Below are positions 23,891-32,428 of a stretch of DNA of 64,000 nucleotides, one piece after another. Location of the stretch: the IMG/VR virus record IMGVR_UViG_3300020176_000013, positions 1 through 64,000 of that record, one strand, 5' to 3'. The notes beneath the pieces are model-generated. The model made no database searches. It had not been told where the DNA came from and was given only the letters and a program-made list of their open reading frames with translations. The stretch's first letter is position 1. Each line of letters starts with the position of its first letter. Position numbers and translations under genes: made by a program. This DNA is from a virus.

Positions 23891-25684
23891 ATGTCAGGAA
23901 AAAAATTATTGATTCTTGAGAGAGCAAAGTCAAACCTAGATATAACTACCGGCGAGGACGGTTCGGTTGTATTGGAAGGTGTCTTTACCGAGTTTGGTGT
24001 TCGTAACAAGAATAACAGAATATATGAGGAAAAGGAAGTAATGCCTCATATTAATGAATTACAAGAAAAAGTTAAAACCAATAAGCTTTTAGGTGAATTA
24101 GATCACCCTAAAGATTTTGATGTTAGTTTGGCTAATGTGTCTCATGTTGTTGAATCATTAGATTACGATCCTGCTAAAAAGCAAGTTATTGGTAAAATTA
24201 GATTATTAAATACATCTAAAGGTAAAGAAGCACAAGCTCTTATTAAAGATGGCATCCCTTTACATATTTCTAGTAGAGCTGCCGGTACGGTAGATGAAAA
24301 TGGTAAAGTTAAAATTAAGAAATTCTTTACTTATGACTTAGTAGCAGATCCTGGCTTTGAAAATGCTGAGTTATCAAGAGTAAATGAATCTTTTGGTTTT
24401 GGTAATGATGAAGGTATATTAATCTACGAAATGGAAGAAACTGAAAATAACACCGATAATAAAAAAGATCTAACAATGGAAAATAACAATTTTGTAACTG
24501 TTGAAGATTTTCAAAAGTATACGGAATATGTATCCGGAGTTCTAAGTAATGTTAAAGAATCGGCCAATTCTAACAATGATGAGGTGATCGAGAAACTTAT
24601 TAAGTATTCCGAGCATATTGCAGAGAAGGTAAATCAGGTTACTGATTATGCTGAATACTTATCTGAAAATCTAGATAAAAACATTTCATACTCTGATTAC
24701 TTAGCAGAGAATGTAAATTCAATTAAAGACTATGCGTCTTACTTGGCCGAAGAACTTGACGGAAGTATTCAATATGCTGAACATGTAGCTGAAATGGCTG
24801 ATAAAGGAATTCAATATTCTAACTATGTTGCTGAAAACTTAGAAAAGAGCATTGACTATTCCGAATATGTAGCCGAAAAGGTTGATCAAAACATTGCTTA
24901 TTCTGAGTATCTTGGCGAAGGTCTTGAAAAGAGTATTAAGTATTCTGAGTACATCGCTGAAAATGTAAACTCTGTTGAAGGTGAAGCACTTAACGAAGGA
25001 ATGGCTGTAAACGCTGAAGCTATGCCATCAATGGAAGAAATGCAAAAGATGGTCGATGAAGGAATGACATATGAACAAGTTTGTGAACAATATCCTTCAT
25101 GCGATAAGGCAAGATTAAAAGAAATGTATGAAGCTTGTGGTAAGAAGCACGAAGGAAAGGATTACAAAAATTCTATTGAAGAAAAATTAGATAAACTGAT
25201 TGCTGCTGCAGAAACTAAAAATGTATCCGAAATGCATTTTATGAACTTCTTAGGAGAGGCTAAGAAGAATGAATTTAATTCTTTATCCGAAAATAAGCAA
25301 GCTGCAATAGTTGAATCAATGAATGCTCAACCAATTATGTCTACTATTCAGGCAGAAAACATTTGGGAATCTAATTTCATTGAAAAGAAAAGAGAATTAA
25401 ATGTAATTGATGATATGCCTGAAAAGTTCAGAGCAAAATGGAATAACCTTTCTGAAGCTCGCCAAGCTCAAATCATCGCGGAATCTAAATTCCACCCAGT
25501 TAATAACCAATACGGCATTAACAACTTCTGGTCTACAAGAGATCTTAGAGATACTCAAGTTATAACAGAATCCATTAATGAAAGTAAAACCGCTGCTGAG
25601 GCTGCAAACAAAAAAGAACCATTAGTAAATGAATCTTTTGCTGCTGACCTTATCAACAAAGTTAAGTTTAATCTGGGTAAATAA
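23891..25684 (+). CDS. 21: Prohead protease gp21 fused to a coiled-coil scaffold domain
   Basis: 597 aa, far longer than T4 gp21 (212 aa). Residues 1-175 are the protease: VLEGVFTEFGVRNKNNRIYE, LLGELDHPKDFDVSLANVSH (catalytic His region), HISSRAAGTVDENGKVKIKK (catalytic Ser) and VADPGFENAELSRV. An acidic linker follows, then residues 239-364 contain nine tandem 14-residue repeats and a helical C-terminus to KFNLGK. No separate gp22 scaffold gene exists between gp21 and gp23, so the C-terminal part very probably is the scaffold core. An in-frame ATG at 24476 behind an A-rich leader could start a scaffold-only product, as Nu3 does within the lambda C gene. The fusion and internal start are inference from layout. 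Confidence 0.85.
   Translation: MSGKKLLILERAKSNLDITTGEDGSVVLEGVFTEFGVRNKNNRIYEEKEVMPHINELQEKVKTNKLLGELDHPKDFDVSLANVSHVVESLDYDPAKKQVIGKIRLLNTSKGKEAQALIKDGIPLHISSRAAGTVDENGKVKIKKFFTYDLVADPGFENAELSRVNESFGFGNDEGILIYEMEETENNTDNKKDLTMENNNFVTVEDFQKYTEYVSGVLSNVKESANSNNDEVIEKLIKYSEHIAEKVNQVTDYAEYLSENLDKNISYSDYLAENVNSIKDYASYLAEELDGSIQYAEHVAEMADKGIQYSNYVAENLEKSIDYSEYVAEKVDQNIAYSEYLGEGLEKSIKYSEYIAENVNSVEGEALNEGMAVNAEAMPSMEEMQKMVDEGMTYEQVCEQYPSCDKARLKEMYEACGKKHEGKDYKNSIEEKLDKLIAAAETKNVSEMHFMNFLGEAKKNEFNSLSENKQAAIVESMNAQPIMSTIQAENIWESNFIEKKRELNVIDDMPEKFRAKWNNLSEARQAQIIAESKFHPVNNQYGINNFWSTRDLRDTQVITESINESKTAAEAANKKEPLVNESFAADLINKVKFNLGK
24476..25684 (+). other. Possible internal start giving a scaffold-only product
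   Basis: ATG 24476 is in frame (codon 196) and begins MENNNFVTVEDFQKYTEYV right after the acidic linker behind the protease domain. It is preceded by AATAAAAAAGATCTAACA, similar to the A-rich leaders of other starts here. The product would be 402 aa with all nine repeats. No direct evidence of use. Confidence 0.4.
24605..24982 (+). repeat. Nine tandem 42-bp units encoding 14-residue repeats
   Basis: Residues 239-364 of the protease-scaffold protein: units such as YSEHIAEKVNQVTD, YAEYLSENLDKNIS, YSDYLAENVNSIKD, YSEYVAEKVDQNIA. Consensus Y-(S/A)-x-(Y/H)-(I/L/V)-(A/S)-E-x-(V/L)-x-x-x-(I/V)-x. Fourteen residues equal two heptads, so a continuous coiled coil is expected. DNA copies have diverged. 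Confidence 0.85.
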
Positions 25685-25765
25685 ATAAAGAAATTCAATC
25701 TTATAGTTAAGAAGCAAAAAACTAAAGATAGATTATACAAAAAGTGCAAAAAATAAAATACTAAA

Positions 25766-27520
25766 ATGTACGCAAATCAATTAATTAACGAGGCTGAGGT
25801 TCAAAAGACCTGGGGCCCTATCATTGAGGAGGCTACTGGTATCACTGAAAAGTCTAAGTTATCTTGGATGTCTAAGTACTGCCACTACCACAACCTTAAT
25901 GAGAGTGTATATAATACTGTACACTTAAATCCTAACATGAATGTTCAAGGTATGAACGCTGTGGAATTCCCAAGCGATCCTACTACAATGAACAACTTCA
26001 ACAACGGTATGACTTCTGGTTCTGGTGACAGACCATTTTCTTTGTTGCCACTTGCTATGCAGGTTGCTGCTCAGACTGTAGGTTTAGACTTAGTACCTGT
26101 TGTACCAATGCAAGGTCCTATGGGAGTTCTTACTTACTTAGACTTTGTATACGGTGGAGGTAGAGTAACAGATGCTGGTGGTAAAGTTACCGATTCTGCT
26201 CCTCTTTTAATTAAAGCTCCATTGACAATGGCGTCTGGTGTTGCTGCTTTAGCTGTAAATGATCTCGTTTACGCTTCTTCTGCTGCAAGAACTGGTACTG
26301 AAGGTGCATCTTACGAATTAACTTACGTAGGAAAATCTAGAATTGACGGTTACGCAATCTTCCGTGTAAGAGGTAACGGTACTTTAGATCCAACTACTGC
26401 AGGTTCTTTCGCTCAAGGTGAAGAAGGTTATGAAGCTATTTACGAAGCTGTTGCAAACGCTGTAAATTTCTATGATGCTGCTGCTGCTCAAGCTGGTGAT
26501 GTAGTTGGTACTTGGGACGGTGCTGCTGAGTATGTTAAAGCTTTAGAAGATCACATTCCTGGATTCTCCGGTAATGCTTTTGAAGATAACAACCCATTAA
26601 ACGGTGCTCCTACCTTTACTAATGAATCTATTGATGGAACTGATCCTTACCAAAGAGGTGTAGGTGAAGCCACTCCGGATAACATTATGGGATTAAGCTT
26701 GTTTAACAAGTCAGTTGCTGCTAAGACTTACCAAGTTGCTGCCGCTGTGACCAGAGAGCAAGTTCAAGATCTTAAGCAATTCGGAATTGATGCAGTTGCT
26801 CAAGTAGAAGCTGTATTGGTTAATGAGTTAACTCAGTCAATCAACAAATACATCTTGGATAGAATCTTCAGAAATGGAGCTCAAAATTCAACTAATGTAA
26901 ACGCTGTTGATGGATTGAACTTATCTATTTACTTAGGTAATGCTGCTGATGCTGCTACTGCTACTGTAAACTTAGGTCCAGGTAATGGAACTAACACTAA
27001 CGTAACTTATACATTGAATAAGACGTTGGTAGGAACAGGTGGTGAAACACAAGGATCATTACAACGTAGATTGTATACTAAGATTCTTGCTGCTTCTAAC
27101 TTGATCGCAACAAGAGGTCGTAGAGGTCCTGCTACCTTCGCAGTATGTTCTGGAGAAATTGCTACGGCACTTCAGGATATCGCAGGTTTCGTACCTTACC
27201 CACTATCAAATACAATCAACCAAGCCGGCGGATCTTTATATCCAATCGGTGCTTTGGCTGGTGTAACTATTTATGTTGATCCAAACATGGCTTGGACTGA
27301 CTATAGAGTTGCTGTAGGTAGAAAAGGTGATGGTAATTCTCCTGGTTTGGTATTCATGCCTTACTTAATGGCTGAATCTGTTGAAACAATCGCAGAAGGA
27401 ACTATGGCTCCTAAAATCGCGGTTAAATCTAGATTCACTTTAGTAGACGCTGGATTCCACCCAGAAACTATGTACTACACTGTAGGATTCGCATTCGGTG
27501 CTTCTGTATCGATCATCTAA
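25766..27520 (+). CDS. 23: Major capsid protein gp23
   Basis: 584 aa (T4 gp23 is 521). N-terminal part WGPIIEEATGITEKSKLSWM; core segment FSLLPLAMQVAAQTVGLDLV then PVVPMQGPMGVLTYLDFVYG matches the gp23 LVGVQPM-GPTG motif; C-terminus RFTLVDAGFHPETMYYTVGF. Codons end in C (TAC, AAC, TTC) more often than in neighbours, as expected for a highly expressed gene. The 81-nt leader has no AATATATAAA site, unlike the flanking late genes. A strong terminator follows. N-terminal processing by gp21 is expected by homology. Confidence 0.93.
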   Translation: MYANQLINEAEVQKTWGPIIEEATGITEKSKLSWMSKYCHYHNLNESVYNTVHLNPNMNVQGMNAVEFPSDPTTMNNFNNGMTSGSGDRPFSLLPLAMQVAAQTVGLDLVPVVPMQGPMGVLTYLDFVYGGGRVTDAGGKVTDSAPLLIKAPLTMASGVAALAVNDLVYASSAARTGTEGASYELTYVGKSRIDGYAIFRVRGNGTLDPTTAGSFAQGEEGYEAIYEAVANAVNFYDAAAAQAGDVVGTWDGAAEYVKALEDHIPGFSGNAFEDNNPLNGAPTFTNESIDGTDPYQRGVGEATPDNIMGLSLFNKSVAAKTYQVAAAVTREQVQDLKQFGIDAVAQVEAVLVNELTQSINKYILDRIFRNGAQNSTNVNAVDGLNLSIYLGNAADAATATVNLGPGNGTNTNVTYTLNKTLVGTGGETQGSLQRRLYTKILAASNLIATRGRRGPATFAVCSGEIATALQDIAGFVPYPLSNTINQAGGSLYPIGALAGVTIYVDPNMAWTDYRVAVGRKGDGNSPGLVFMPYLMAESVETIAEGTMAPKIAVKSRFTLVDAGFHPETMYYTVGFAFGASVSII

Positions 27521-27548
27521 TTCTATTTAGGTATATAAATACTTTAAG

Positions 27549-27577
27549 AAAGGTTCGCCGAAAGGCGGACCTTTTTT
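27549..27577 (+). terminator. Strong intrinsic terminator after gp23
   Basis: AAAGGTTCGCC (27549-27559), GAAA tetraloop, GGCGGACCTTT followed by T6. The GC-rich stem with one G-T pair and a stable GNRA loop is the strongest hairpin in the window, placed behind the major capsid gene. Confidence 0.9.
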
Positions 27578-27591
27578 GTTTTAATATCTCT

Positions 27592-27601
27592 AATATATAA
27601 T
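27592..27601 (+). promoter_or_regulatory. Predicted late promoter
   Basis: AATATATAAT between the gp23 terminator and the coiled-coil protein gene, 25 nt before its ATG at 27619. Confidence 0.7.
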
Positions 27602-27618
27602 AAAATCAAAATATAGTA

Positions 27619-28713
27619 ATGAGAAAGGTAAAATCATACGATGAATTTGTAAATGAAAATATTGGAGCTGCATTAGGTAGTCCTGTTAAATTTGTAAAGA
27701 TTAAAAATAATGCTAAAAAGTATCAACAGGCTAAAGTACAACAGGCTTTAAATAATGTTGACTTTGAAAAGAAAAAGCAAGCATCTAAAGGTGACTTAGA
27801 TAAAAAGGCAATGGATACTCTTAAGGCTGCTAATGCTGCAAAGAATCAGGCCCTTAAAGATAAAGCAAGTGCTATTAATCAGAGAATGAAAGATTTGGCT
27901 ACCACAGATGGTCTTAAAAAAGTTGTAACTCTTGCTACAACTAAAGCAAATGTAGCAGCAGCAGAAACTGCACTTAAATCAGCAGATGCCGAAGAAACTA
28001 AACAACTAAAAGTTAGAATTCAAAAACTTAACAAAAGAGCCGCCGATGCTCAGAGTGATCTTAAGGATTATGAATCTTCTGCAAAGGAAGAGCCACAACA
28101 AAAGAATGAACCGGCTACACAGAAAGTAGATGATGTTGGTAAAAATGAAGATCCTCAGGGCGATGCTAAAAAGAAAGCTGTAGAAGATGCACAAAAAGAA
28201 GTAGATAAAGCAAAGGCAGCATATGACGCAGTTAAAGACGGTGATGATGAAAAGGCTAAACTTCAAGCTGAAATCAAATTTAAACAAGCACAACAGAAAA
28301 AAGCTAAGGCTGAAGGTAATACTGAATTAGTACAAGGGCTTGGTGATGACATAGGAGAAGTTATGAAAAAGATACAGGATTTAGATAAAACTCCTGATGA
28401 TCCTACTGCAAAATTAGAAGCTGATATTAAAGCCTATAATGATAACATAGAAGCTGAACGAACTACTATGAATAAAGCTGTTAAAGATTTAGAACAGGCC
28501 AAAAGAGATTTAAAAACTGGTAGAGGTTCAGAAGAACAGGTTCAAAAATTACAAAAGGCAATCGAAGATAGTAAAGAAGATATTGCTGAACTTAAGAAAA
28601 AGGAAGCTGATGCTAAAAAGCAATTAGCAAATTTATCAAAACCTAACGAATCATTTCAACCGCTTGAGGAATCTGTTTCCGAAAAGTTTAGAAGGTTAAT
28701 GAAGAATGTATAA
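27619..28713 (+). CDS. Coiled-coil protein with capsid-targeting-like N-terminus
   Basis: 364 aa, almost entirely Lys/Glu/Ala/Gln-rich helix with long coiled-coil stretches. The N-terminus MRKVKSYDEFVNENIGAAL resembles the capsid targeting sequence of T4 internal proteins and Alt (MKTYQEFIAEA type), which the prohead protease removes. The C-terminus NESFQPLEESVSEKFRRLMK is a second conserved-looking tail. Directly downstream of gp23 with its own late promoter, it is probably a head-internal or core protein. It overlaps the next gene by 8 nt. Confidence 0.75.
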   Translation: MRKVKSYDEFVNENIGAALGSPVKFVKIKNNAKKYQQAKVQQALNNVDFEKKKQASKGDLDKKAMDTLKAANAAKNQALKDKASAINQRMKDLATTDGLKKVVTLATTKANVAAAETALKSADAEETKQLKVRIQKLNKRAADAQSDLKDYESSAKEEPQQKNEPATQKVDDVGKNEDPQGDAKKKAVEDAQKEVDKAKAAYDAVKDGDDEKAKLQAEIKFKQAQQKKAKAEGNTELVQGLGDDIGEVMKKIQDLDKTPDDPTAKLEADIKAYNDNIEAERTTMNKAVKDLEQAKRDLKTGRGSEEQVQKLQKAIEDSKEDIAELKKKEADAKKQLANLSKPNESFQPLEESVSEKFRRLMKNV

Positions 28714-29197
28714 AGTCCGTAAGATAAACTTTGGATGGTATAAAAGGAGGCATGGTATTCTATTAGAGAATCTGCCTCCTTTAAAGCAACGATTTATGAT
28801 AGAGAATAATTATCTTAAATGGTTGGATTCTGATATTCAGGCATTTGAAGTTATCTTTAAGGTTGAGGATATGAATGAGCATGAAAAAAATCCTAACCGT
28901 ATCCTTTGGAATCCTTTTAGAGAAACCTTTACAAATATTAAAGAATTAGAAAAAGACTCCGATTTAGTAGATTGGAATTGTGGAATCTGTAAAGTAGAAA
29001 TTAAATCCCGGATGGATTCTAAAAAGGTTGAAAACTTTGTATGTAAGAAATGCTCAGAGGCACATAACTCACGGAATAAAAGGGTCGATCAAAGGATAAT
29101 AGATTCGTCCATTAAATTTACTAAACACTGTAAATCTCTTCTAAAAGGTGAACAAAGGGAGTTTCTCACTTATGTACGCAGATCATCTAAAAGATAA
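28706..29197 (+). CDS. Zinc-ribbon protein of unknown function
   Basis: 163 aa. The N-terminal half is aromatic and basic (KINFGWYKRRHGILLENLPP, NPNRILWNPFRETF); the C-terminal half has a C-x2-C ... C-x2-C pair (CGICKVEIKSRM and VCKKCSEAH) typical of a zinc ribbon. It overlaps the preceding gene by 8 nt and is convergent with the minus-strand gene (15-nt overlap at the 3' ends). Possibly nucleic-acid binding. I recognise no family. Confidence 0.7.
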   Translation: MYKVRKINFGWYKRRHGILLENLPPLKQRFMIENNYLKWLDSDIQAFEVIFKVEDMNEHEKNPNRILWNPFRETFTNIKELEKDSDLVDWNCGICKVEIKSRMDSKKVENFVCKKCSEAHNSRNKRVDQRIIDSSIKFTKHCKSLLKGEQREFLTYVRRSSKR

Positions 29198-29971
29198 TGC
29201 TTCTTCTATTGATATCTTTTTAAATGTGTTAAGTTTACTTGTAAGGCATGCATTAAATATTTGAATGTCTTTACCTTTTAACTCATTTTTTAGAATTTCA
29301 AATCCTGGTAAAAATTGATTCTTATAAATATTTTCGCCGGTTGCAGCAGTAGGATACCCATCATGAAAATGACTAGACTTACCGTCGTTTCCCATATCAT
29401 AACCTAATAAGACTATTCGTTTGGCTCCTAAGTGAATTGCTAAATTAATAGCTGCATATCCGCTATTATTACCATGAGCCAATGTATCAGGAGATTCCTC
29501 AAATCCAAATTTTCTTCCTCTTTTAAGAATATGAACATCGTTAGAGTATTGCCTAGGCCTAATGGTAAATTTTAATCCTTTGTAATTATTAATTTCTTTT
29601 TCTAACCAGGTCCAAACTCTACCATCTGTCCAATACATAGCATCAGCTTCTGGCCAAAACTTTATGGCTTTATTAATGGCAATGCTTTTTTTGTTTCTTA
29701 ATCTATTCCAGTCAAACCCTTTAAGGGATGGACCTCCACCTATAAGATAAACAGTTTGCCCTTTCCATATAGGACTAACCTTTTTAAACACTTTAGGTGT
29801 AACATAAGGCACAGGTTTATTTTTACCTCCTTTCATTTGTGCTGGCGAAACTACCTTTTTAACTACATTCTTTTTAACAGACCCTCTGGTTATCTGTGAA
29901 GGTTGATTTGAAGAATTGTCTTTAGGCAATGTAATTACTACAGTTTTCTTAATTTTTCTTACTCTTCTCAT
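29183..29971 (-). CDS. DUF115/MptE-like putative glycosyltransferase-fold protein
   Basis: 262 aa, the only minus-strand gene in the window. A basic, Lys-rich N-terminal 60 residues precede a Rossmann-like domain: TVYLIGGGPSLKGFDWNRL (GGGPSL nucleotide-binding loop), SIAINKAIKFWPEADAMYWT, SGYAAINLAIHLGAKRIVLL and GYDMG. This GGGPSL...LAIHLGAK-x-I-x-LLGYDM layout is typical of DUF115/6-hydroxymethylpterin diphosphokinase MptE-like and sialyltransferase-like proteins found in glycan clusters and phages. Its opposite strand, with a promoter of its own expected near 29980-30010, marks it as a late acquisition (moron-like). The reaction is unknown. Confidence 0.75.
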   Translation of the reverse strand: MRRVRKIKKTVVITLPKDNSSNQPSQITRGSVKKNVVKKVVSPAQMKGGKNKPVPYVTPKVFKKVSPIWKGQTVYLIGGGPSLKGFDWNRLRNKKSIAINKAIKFWPEADAMYWTDGRVWTWLEKEINNYKGLKFTIRPRQYSNDVHILKRGRKFGFEESPDTLAHGNNSGYAAINLAIHLGAKRIVLLGYDMGNDGKSSHFHDGYPTAATGENIYKNQFLPGFEILKNELKGKDIQIFNACLTSKLNTFKKISIEEALSFR

Positions 29972-29999
29972 TGCAGATTTTTTTATTTATTTGATTTGA

Positions 30000-30031
30000 A
30001 ACCTTATCCTTTTTTTGCATATAAAAATAAA
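30000..30031 (+). promoter_or_regulatory. Predicted middle promoter, clamp loader gp44
   Basis: AACCTTAT at 30000 lies 20 nt before TATAAAAATAAA at 30020; ATG at 30045. Located in the divergent gap with the minus-strand gene. Confidence 0.6.
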
Positions 30032-30044
30032 TCTATCTTATTTT

Positions 30045-31007
30045 ATGAAAAATATGCAAAACATACTTTTGACTGAAAAGTACAGACCACAGTCTCTAGA
30101 TGATCTCATAACCCCAAAAAGAGTAGGCGATAAATTAAGTAAAGGTGTTTACCAACATTTATTATTACATGGTAGCCCAGGGACTGGCAAAACTTCAGCT
30201 GCTAAGGCATTAGTAAAACACTTTAAGCACCCTTATCTTTACATTAATGCATCAACTGATACCTCTGTTGATGTTGTTAGAAATAGAATTACAGACTTTT
30301 GTGCTAATCGTTCTATCATGGATGAACCTGGGAAAATGAAGGTTATTATTCTTGATGAGATTGATGGTGTGTCTGACCAATTCTTTAAAGCATTGAGAGC
30401 TACTATGGATCAATTTAATGTTAATGCAAGATTTATTGCAACATGTAATTACATTAACAAAGTACCTGATCCAATACAATCAAGATTTGAAATGATTGAT
30501 TTTGATTTTTCCAAAGAAGAAGAAACCGAAATAATGAAAAGCTACATTATGAGAGTTTTTCAAATCTGTAAAGAAGAAGGTATTGGAATAGATAAACATG
30601 CAGCGGTGGAGTTAGTAAAAAGAAAATTCCCTGATTTAAGAAATATGTTAAATCAGTTACAAGGTTTTAAATCACAAGGCTTAGAAACAATAACTGTTGA
30701 TGATATTAAGAAGTTTAGTTCGGTGTATAGAGATATTTATGATTTGGTAATAGATGGTGAAGATCCTGTTAAAAATTATCAATATATGCTATCTAATTAT
30801 GCCAATAGAACAGATGACGTACTTTCTTCATTAGGTGCTGAATTTATAGAATTTATAAAACAAGATAGACAATCATATATTCAATTTATACCACAAATAA
30901 TTGTAACAGTAGCAAAATACCAATCTCAACGTCAACTTGTAATTGATCCTGCTGTATCAATGCTTGCGTGTATATATGAATTACAAACAATAGTTAATGG
31001 AGCATGA
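30045..31007 (+). CDS. 44: Clamp loader large subunit gp44
   Basis: A 320-aa AAA+ ATPase. The start is ATG 30045 (MKNMQNILLTEKYRPQSLDD); a TTG at 30015 in frame lies within the promoter -10 region and is rejected. LLLHGSPGTGKTSAAKALV is Walker A, KVIILDEIDGVSDQFFKALR is Walker B, RATMDQFNVNARFIATCNY holds sensor 1 and PIQSRFEMIDF the SRF motif of clamp loaders. Length agrees with T4 gp44 (319 aa). It loads gp45 on DNA with gp62. The stop overlaps the start of a 54-aa gene. Confidence 0.93.
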   Translation: MKNMQNILLTEKYRPQSLDDLITPKRVGDKLSKGVYQHLLLHGSPGTGKTSAAKALVKHFKHPYLYINASTDTSVDVVRNRITDFCANRSIMDEPGKMKVIILDEIDGVSDQFFKALRATMDQFNVNARFIATCNYINKVPDPIQSRFEMIDFDFSKEEETEIMKSYIMRVFQICKEEGIGIDKHAAVELVKRKFPDLRNMLNQLQGFKSQGLETITVDDIKKFSSVYRDIYDLVIDGEDPVKNYQYMLSNYANRTDDVLSSLGAEFIEFIKQDRQSYIQFIPQIIVTVAKYQSQRQLVIDPAVSMLACIYELQTIVNGA

Positions 31008-31168
31008 CACCAGAATTTTTAGAATTACTTATTAAAGAATATCCTAATAATTATACGTTAGGAGATGCAGTTAGAAGGTTTAAATGGTTAAAGACAGAGT
31101 ATCCTGATTTGAACATTATTGAATTAGAAAATAAATTTATGGATGATAACTTTCAATCTAAACCATAA
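31004..31168 (+). CDS. Small hypothetical protein after gp44
   Basis: 54 aa, ATGA overlap with the gp44 stop. It reads MTPEFLELLIKEYPNNYTLG then DAVRRFKWLKTEYP and an acidic end. It occupies the position of gp62 in T4 but is far too short to be a full gp62 (187 aa); the better gp62 candidate is at 33399. Codon use and coupled start suggest it is real. Function unknown. Confidence 0.6.
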   Translation: MTPEFLELLIKEYPNNYTLGDAVRRFKWLKTEYPDLNIIELENKFMDDNFQSKP

Positions 31169-31198
31169 CCTGTTATATTTAAATAAAATACACACTAT

Positions 31199-32425
31199 AT
31201 GAAAAAAACAGGTAGACATACTTTTGTTATAGATGGCAATTATTTTTTATTTAGAACCCTCTATGTAATTCCAAGTAGATCCAAAAAGGCAGGTTTACTA
31301 GGAACTGATGAAGACGTTCAGTCTTTTGTAAAAAAGCTCGCAACAGATTTTGCATATCAAGTTAGGCTTTTTGAAGGTCTTATTGATAAAATTGTGTGGA
31401 CTGTAGATTCAAGATCATGGAGAAAGGACTTTTACCCAGAAGCCGATTATAAGGGTAATCGTAAACAAGACAGTAACATTAACTGGGATAATTTCTCAAA
31501 GGCTACATCTGATTTTATTTCTATCTTATCTAAACAGGGTGTTATTATTTCTAAAATTGATGGCGCTGAAGGTGATGATCTTATGTATGCATGGAATACT
31601 GAATCTCTTGCAAATGATAAATCAGTAATTATGTTTACTGGTGATAGAGACCTTGTCCAATTAGTTGATAAGAGTAAAAACAATAACACTCATACTATTC
31701 TGTTTTCACCTGCTCATAAGAAGCTGTATACTTATCAAGGTTTTTCTGAGTGGATGAATACTGAAAATACTGAAGAATCTTCTGATAATGTATTTGATGT
31801 ACTCAAAACGTCAGTCTCACCAGAAAATCAAGCTAAGAAATTACTTAAAGAATTGGTCCGTAAGAAAAAGGTATCTATTATAGAAGTTGATCCTGAAGAC
31901 TTCCGCTTCCGTAAAGTTCTTACTGGTGATGCTGGTGATAATGTACCTCCTGCATATTACTATACTTCTAAAAATCGCAGATACGGTATCAGTGAGAAAA
32001 AGGCAACTGCTATTATTGCAGAGTTTAAGGAAAAGCATGGCCATCTTTCTCATATGTATCTTTATAATGATGAGTATGTTACTGACCTGGCAAATATGAC
32101 TGTGCGAGTTATGAATGCCAAGCATATGAGCCGAGAGCAAATCATTTCTAATATTAAGTCTAATGTAAACCTTATGGTTCTTGCCGCGGAATCAATCCCA
32201 GAGGGTATTCTTGATGAAATGTTTAAATCTGTTGAATCAAAATTAAATCTTAAAGGATTACAGTTAAAGTCCATTTCAACTATGAAATCTTTATTGGAAG
32301 GAACTGAATATGCCAAAGAGATTGATAATTCTTTTAAGGCGTCATTCTTTAAAGATGACGATTCCGATGATAATAATGATATGTCTTTTATCAAAGGAAA
32401 TAAATCACAAAATAAAATGTTTTAG
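31199..32425 (+). CDS. rnh: 5'-nuclease (T4 RNase H/FEN-like)
   Basis: 408 aa. Metal-binding motifs of the FEN/5'-3' exonuclease family in order: TFVIDGNYFLFR (residues 8-19), KIDGAEGDDLMYAW near 120, FTGDRDLVQLVD near 142 and KVLTGDAGDNVPPAYY near 240, then GISEKKATAII, the helix-hairpin-helix region. T4 rnh has 305 aa; this one has an extra insertion near 180-225 and a C-terminal acidic tail. It removes RNA primers and flaps during lagging-strand synthesis. Upstream is TAACCTGTTATATTT, not a clean member of either promoter class. Confidence 0.88.
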   Translation: MKKTGRHTFVIDGNYFLFRTLYVIPSRSKKAGLLGTDEDVQSFVKKLATDFAYQVRLFEGLIDKIVWTVDSRSWRKDFYPEADYKGNRKQDSNINWDNFSKATSDFISILSKQGVIISKIDGAEGDDLMYAWNTESLANDKSVIMFTGDRDLVQLVDKSKNNNTHTILFSPAHKKLYTYQGFSEWMNTENTEESSDNVFDVLKTSVSPENQAKKLLKELVRKKKVSIIEVDPEDFRFRKVLTGDAGDNVPPAYYYTSKNRRYGISEKKATAIIAEFKEKHGHLSHMYLYNDEYVTDLANMTVRVMNAKHMSREQIISNIKSNVNLMVLAAESIPEGILDEMFKSVESKLNLKGLQLKSISTMKSLLEGTEYAKEIDNSFKASFFKDDDSDDNNDMSFIKGNKSQNKMF

Positions 32426-32428
32426 AAT

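Noticed and set aside
27532-27540. TATATAAAT just after gp23 as a further late promoter
   Set aside because: A strong terminator begins 9 nt later, so a transcript from here would end at once; the proper site for the next gene is 27592.
30015-30044. TTG start adding ten residues to gp44
   Set aside because: These bases are the promoter -10 region; ATG 30045 gives the usual gp44 N-terminus ending in LTEKYRPQSLDDL.
31166-31185. TAACCTGTTATATTTAAAT before the 5'-nuclease gene as a middle promoter
   Set aside because: AAC is present but no TATAAA at 20-21 nt; TATATTTA is too close. The string TAACCTGTTA also occurs at 48956, which may be a separate signal, but two copies are too few to judge.
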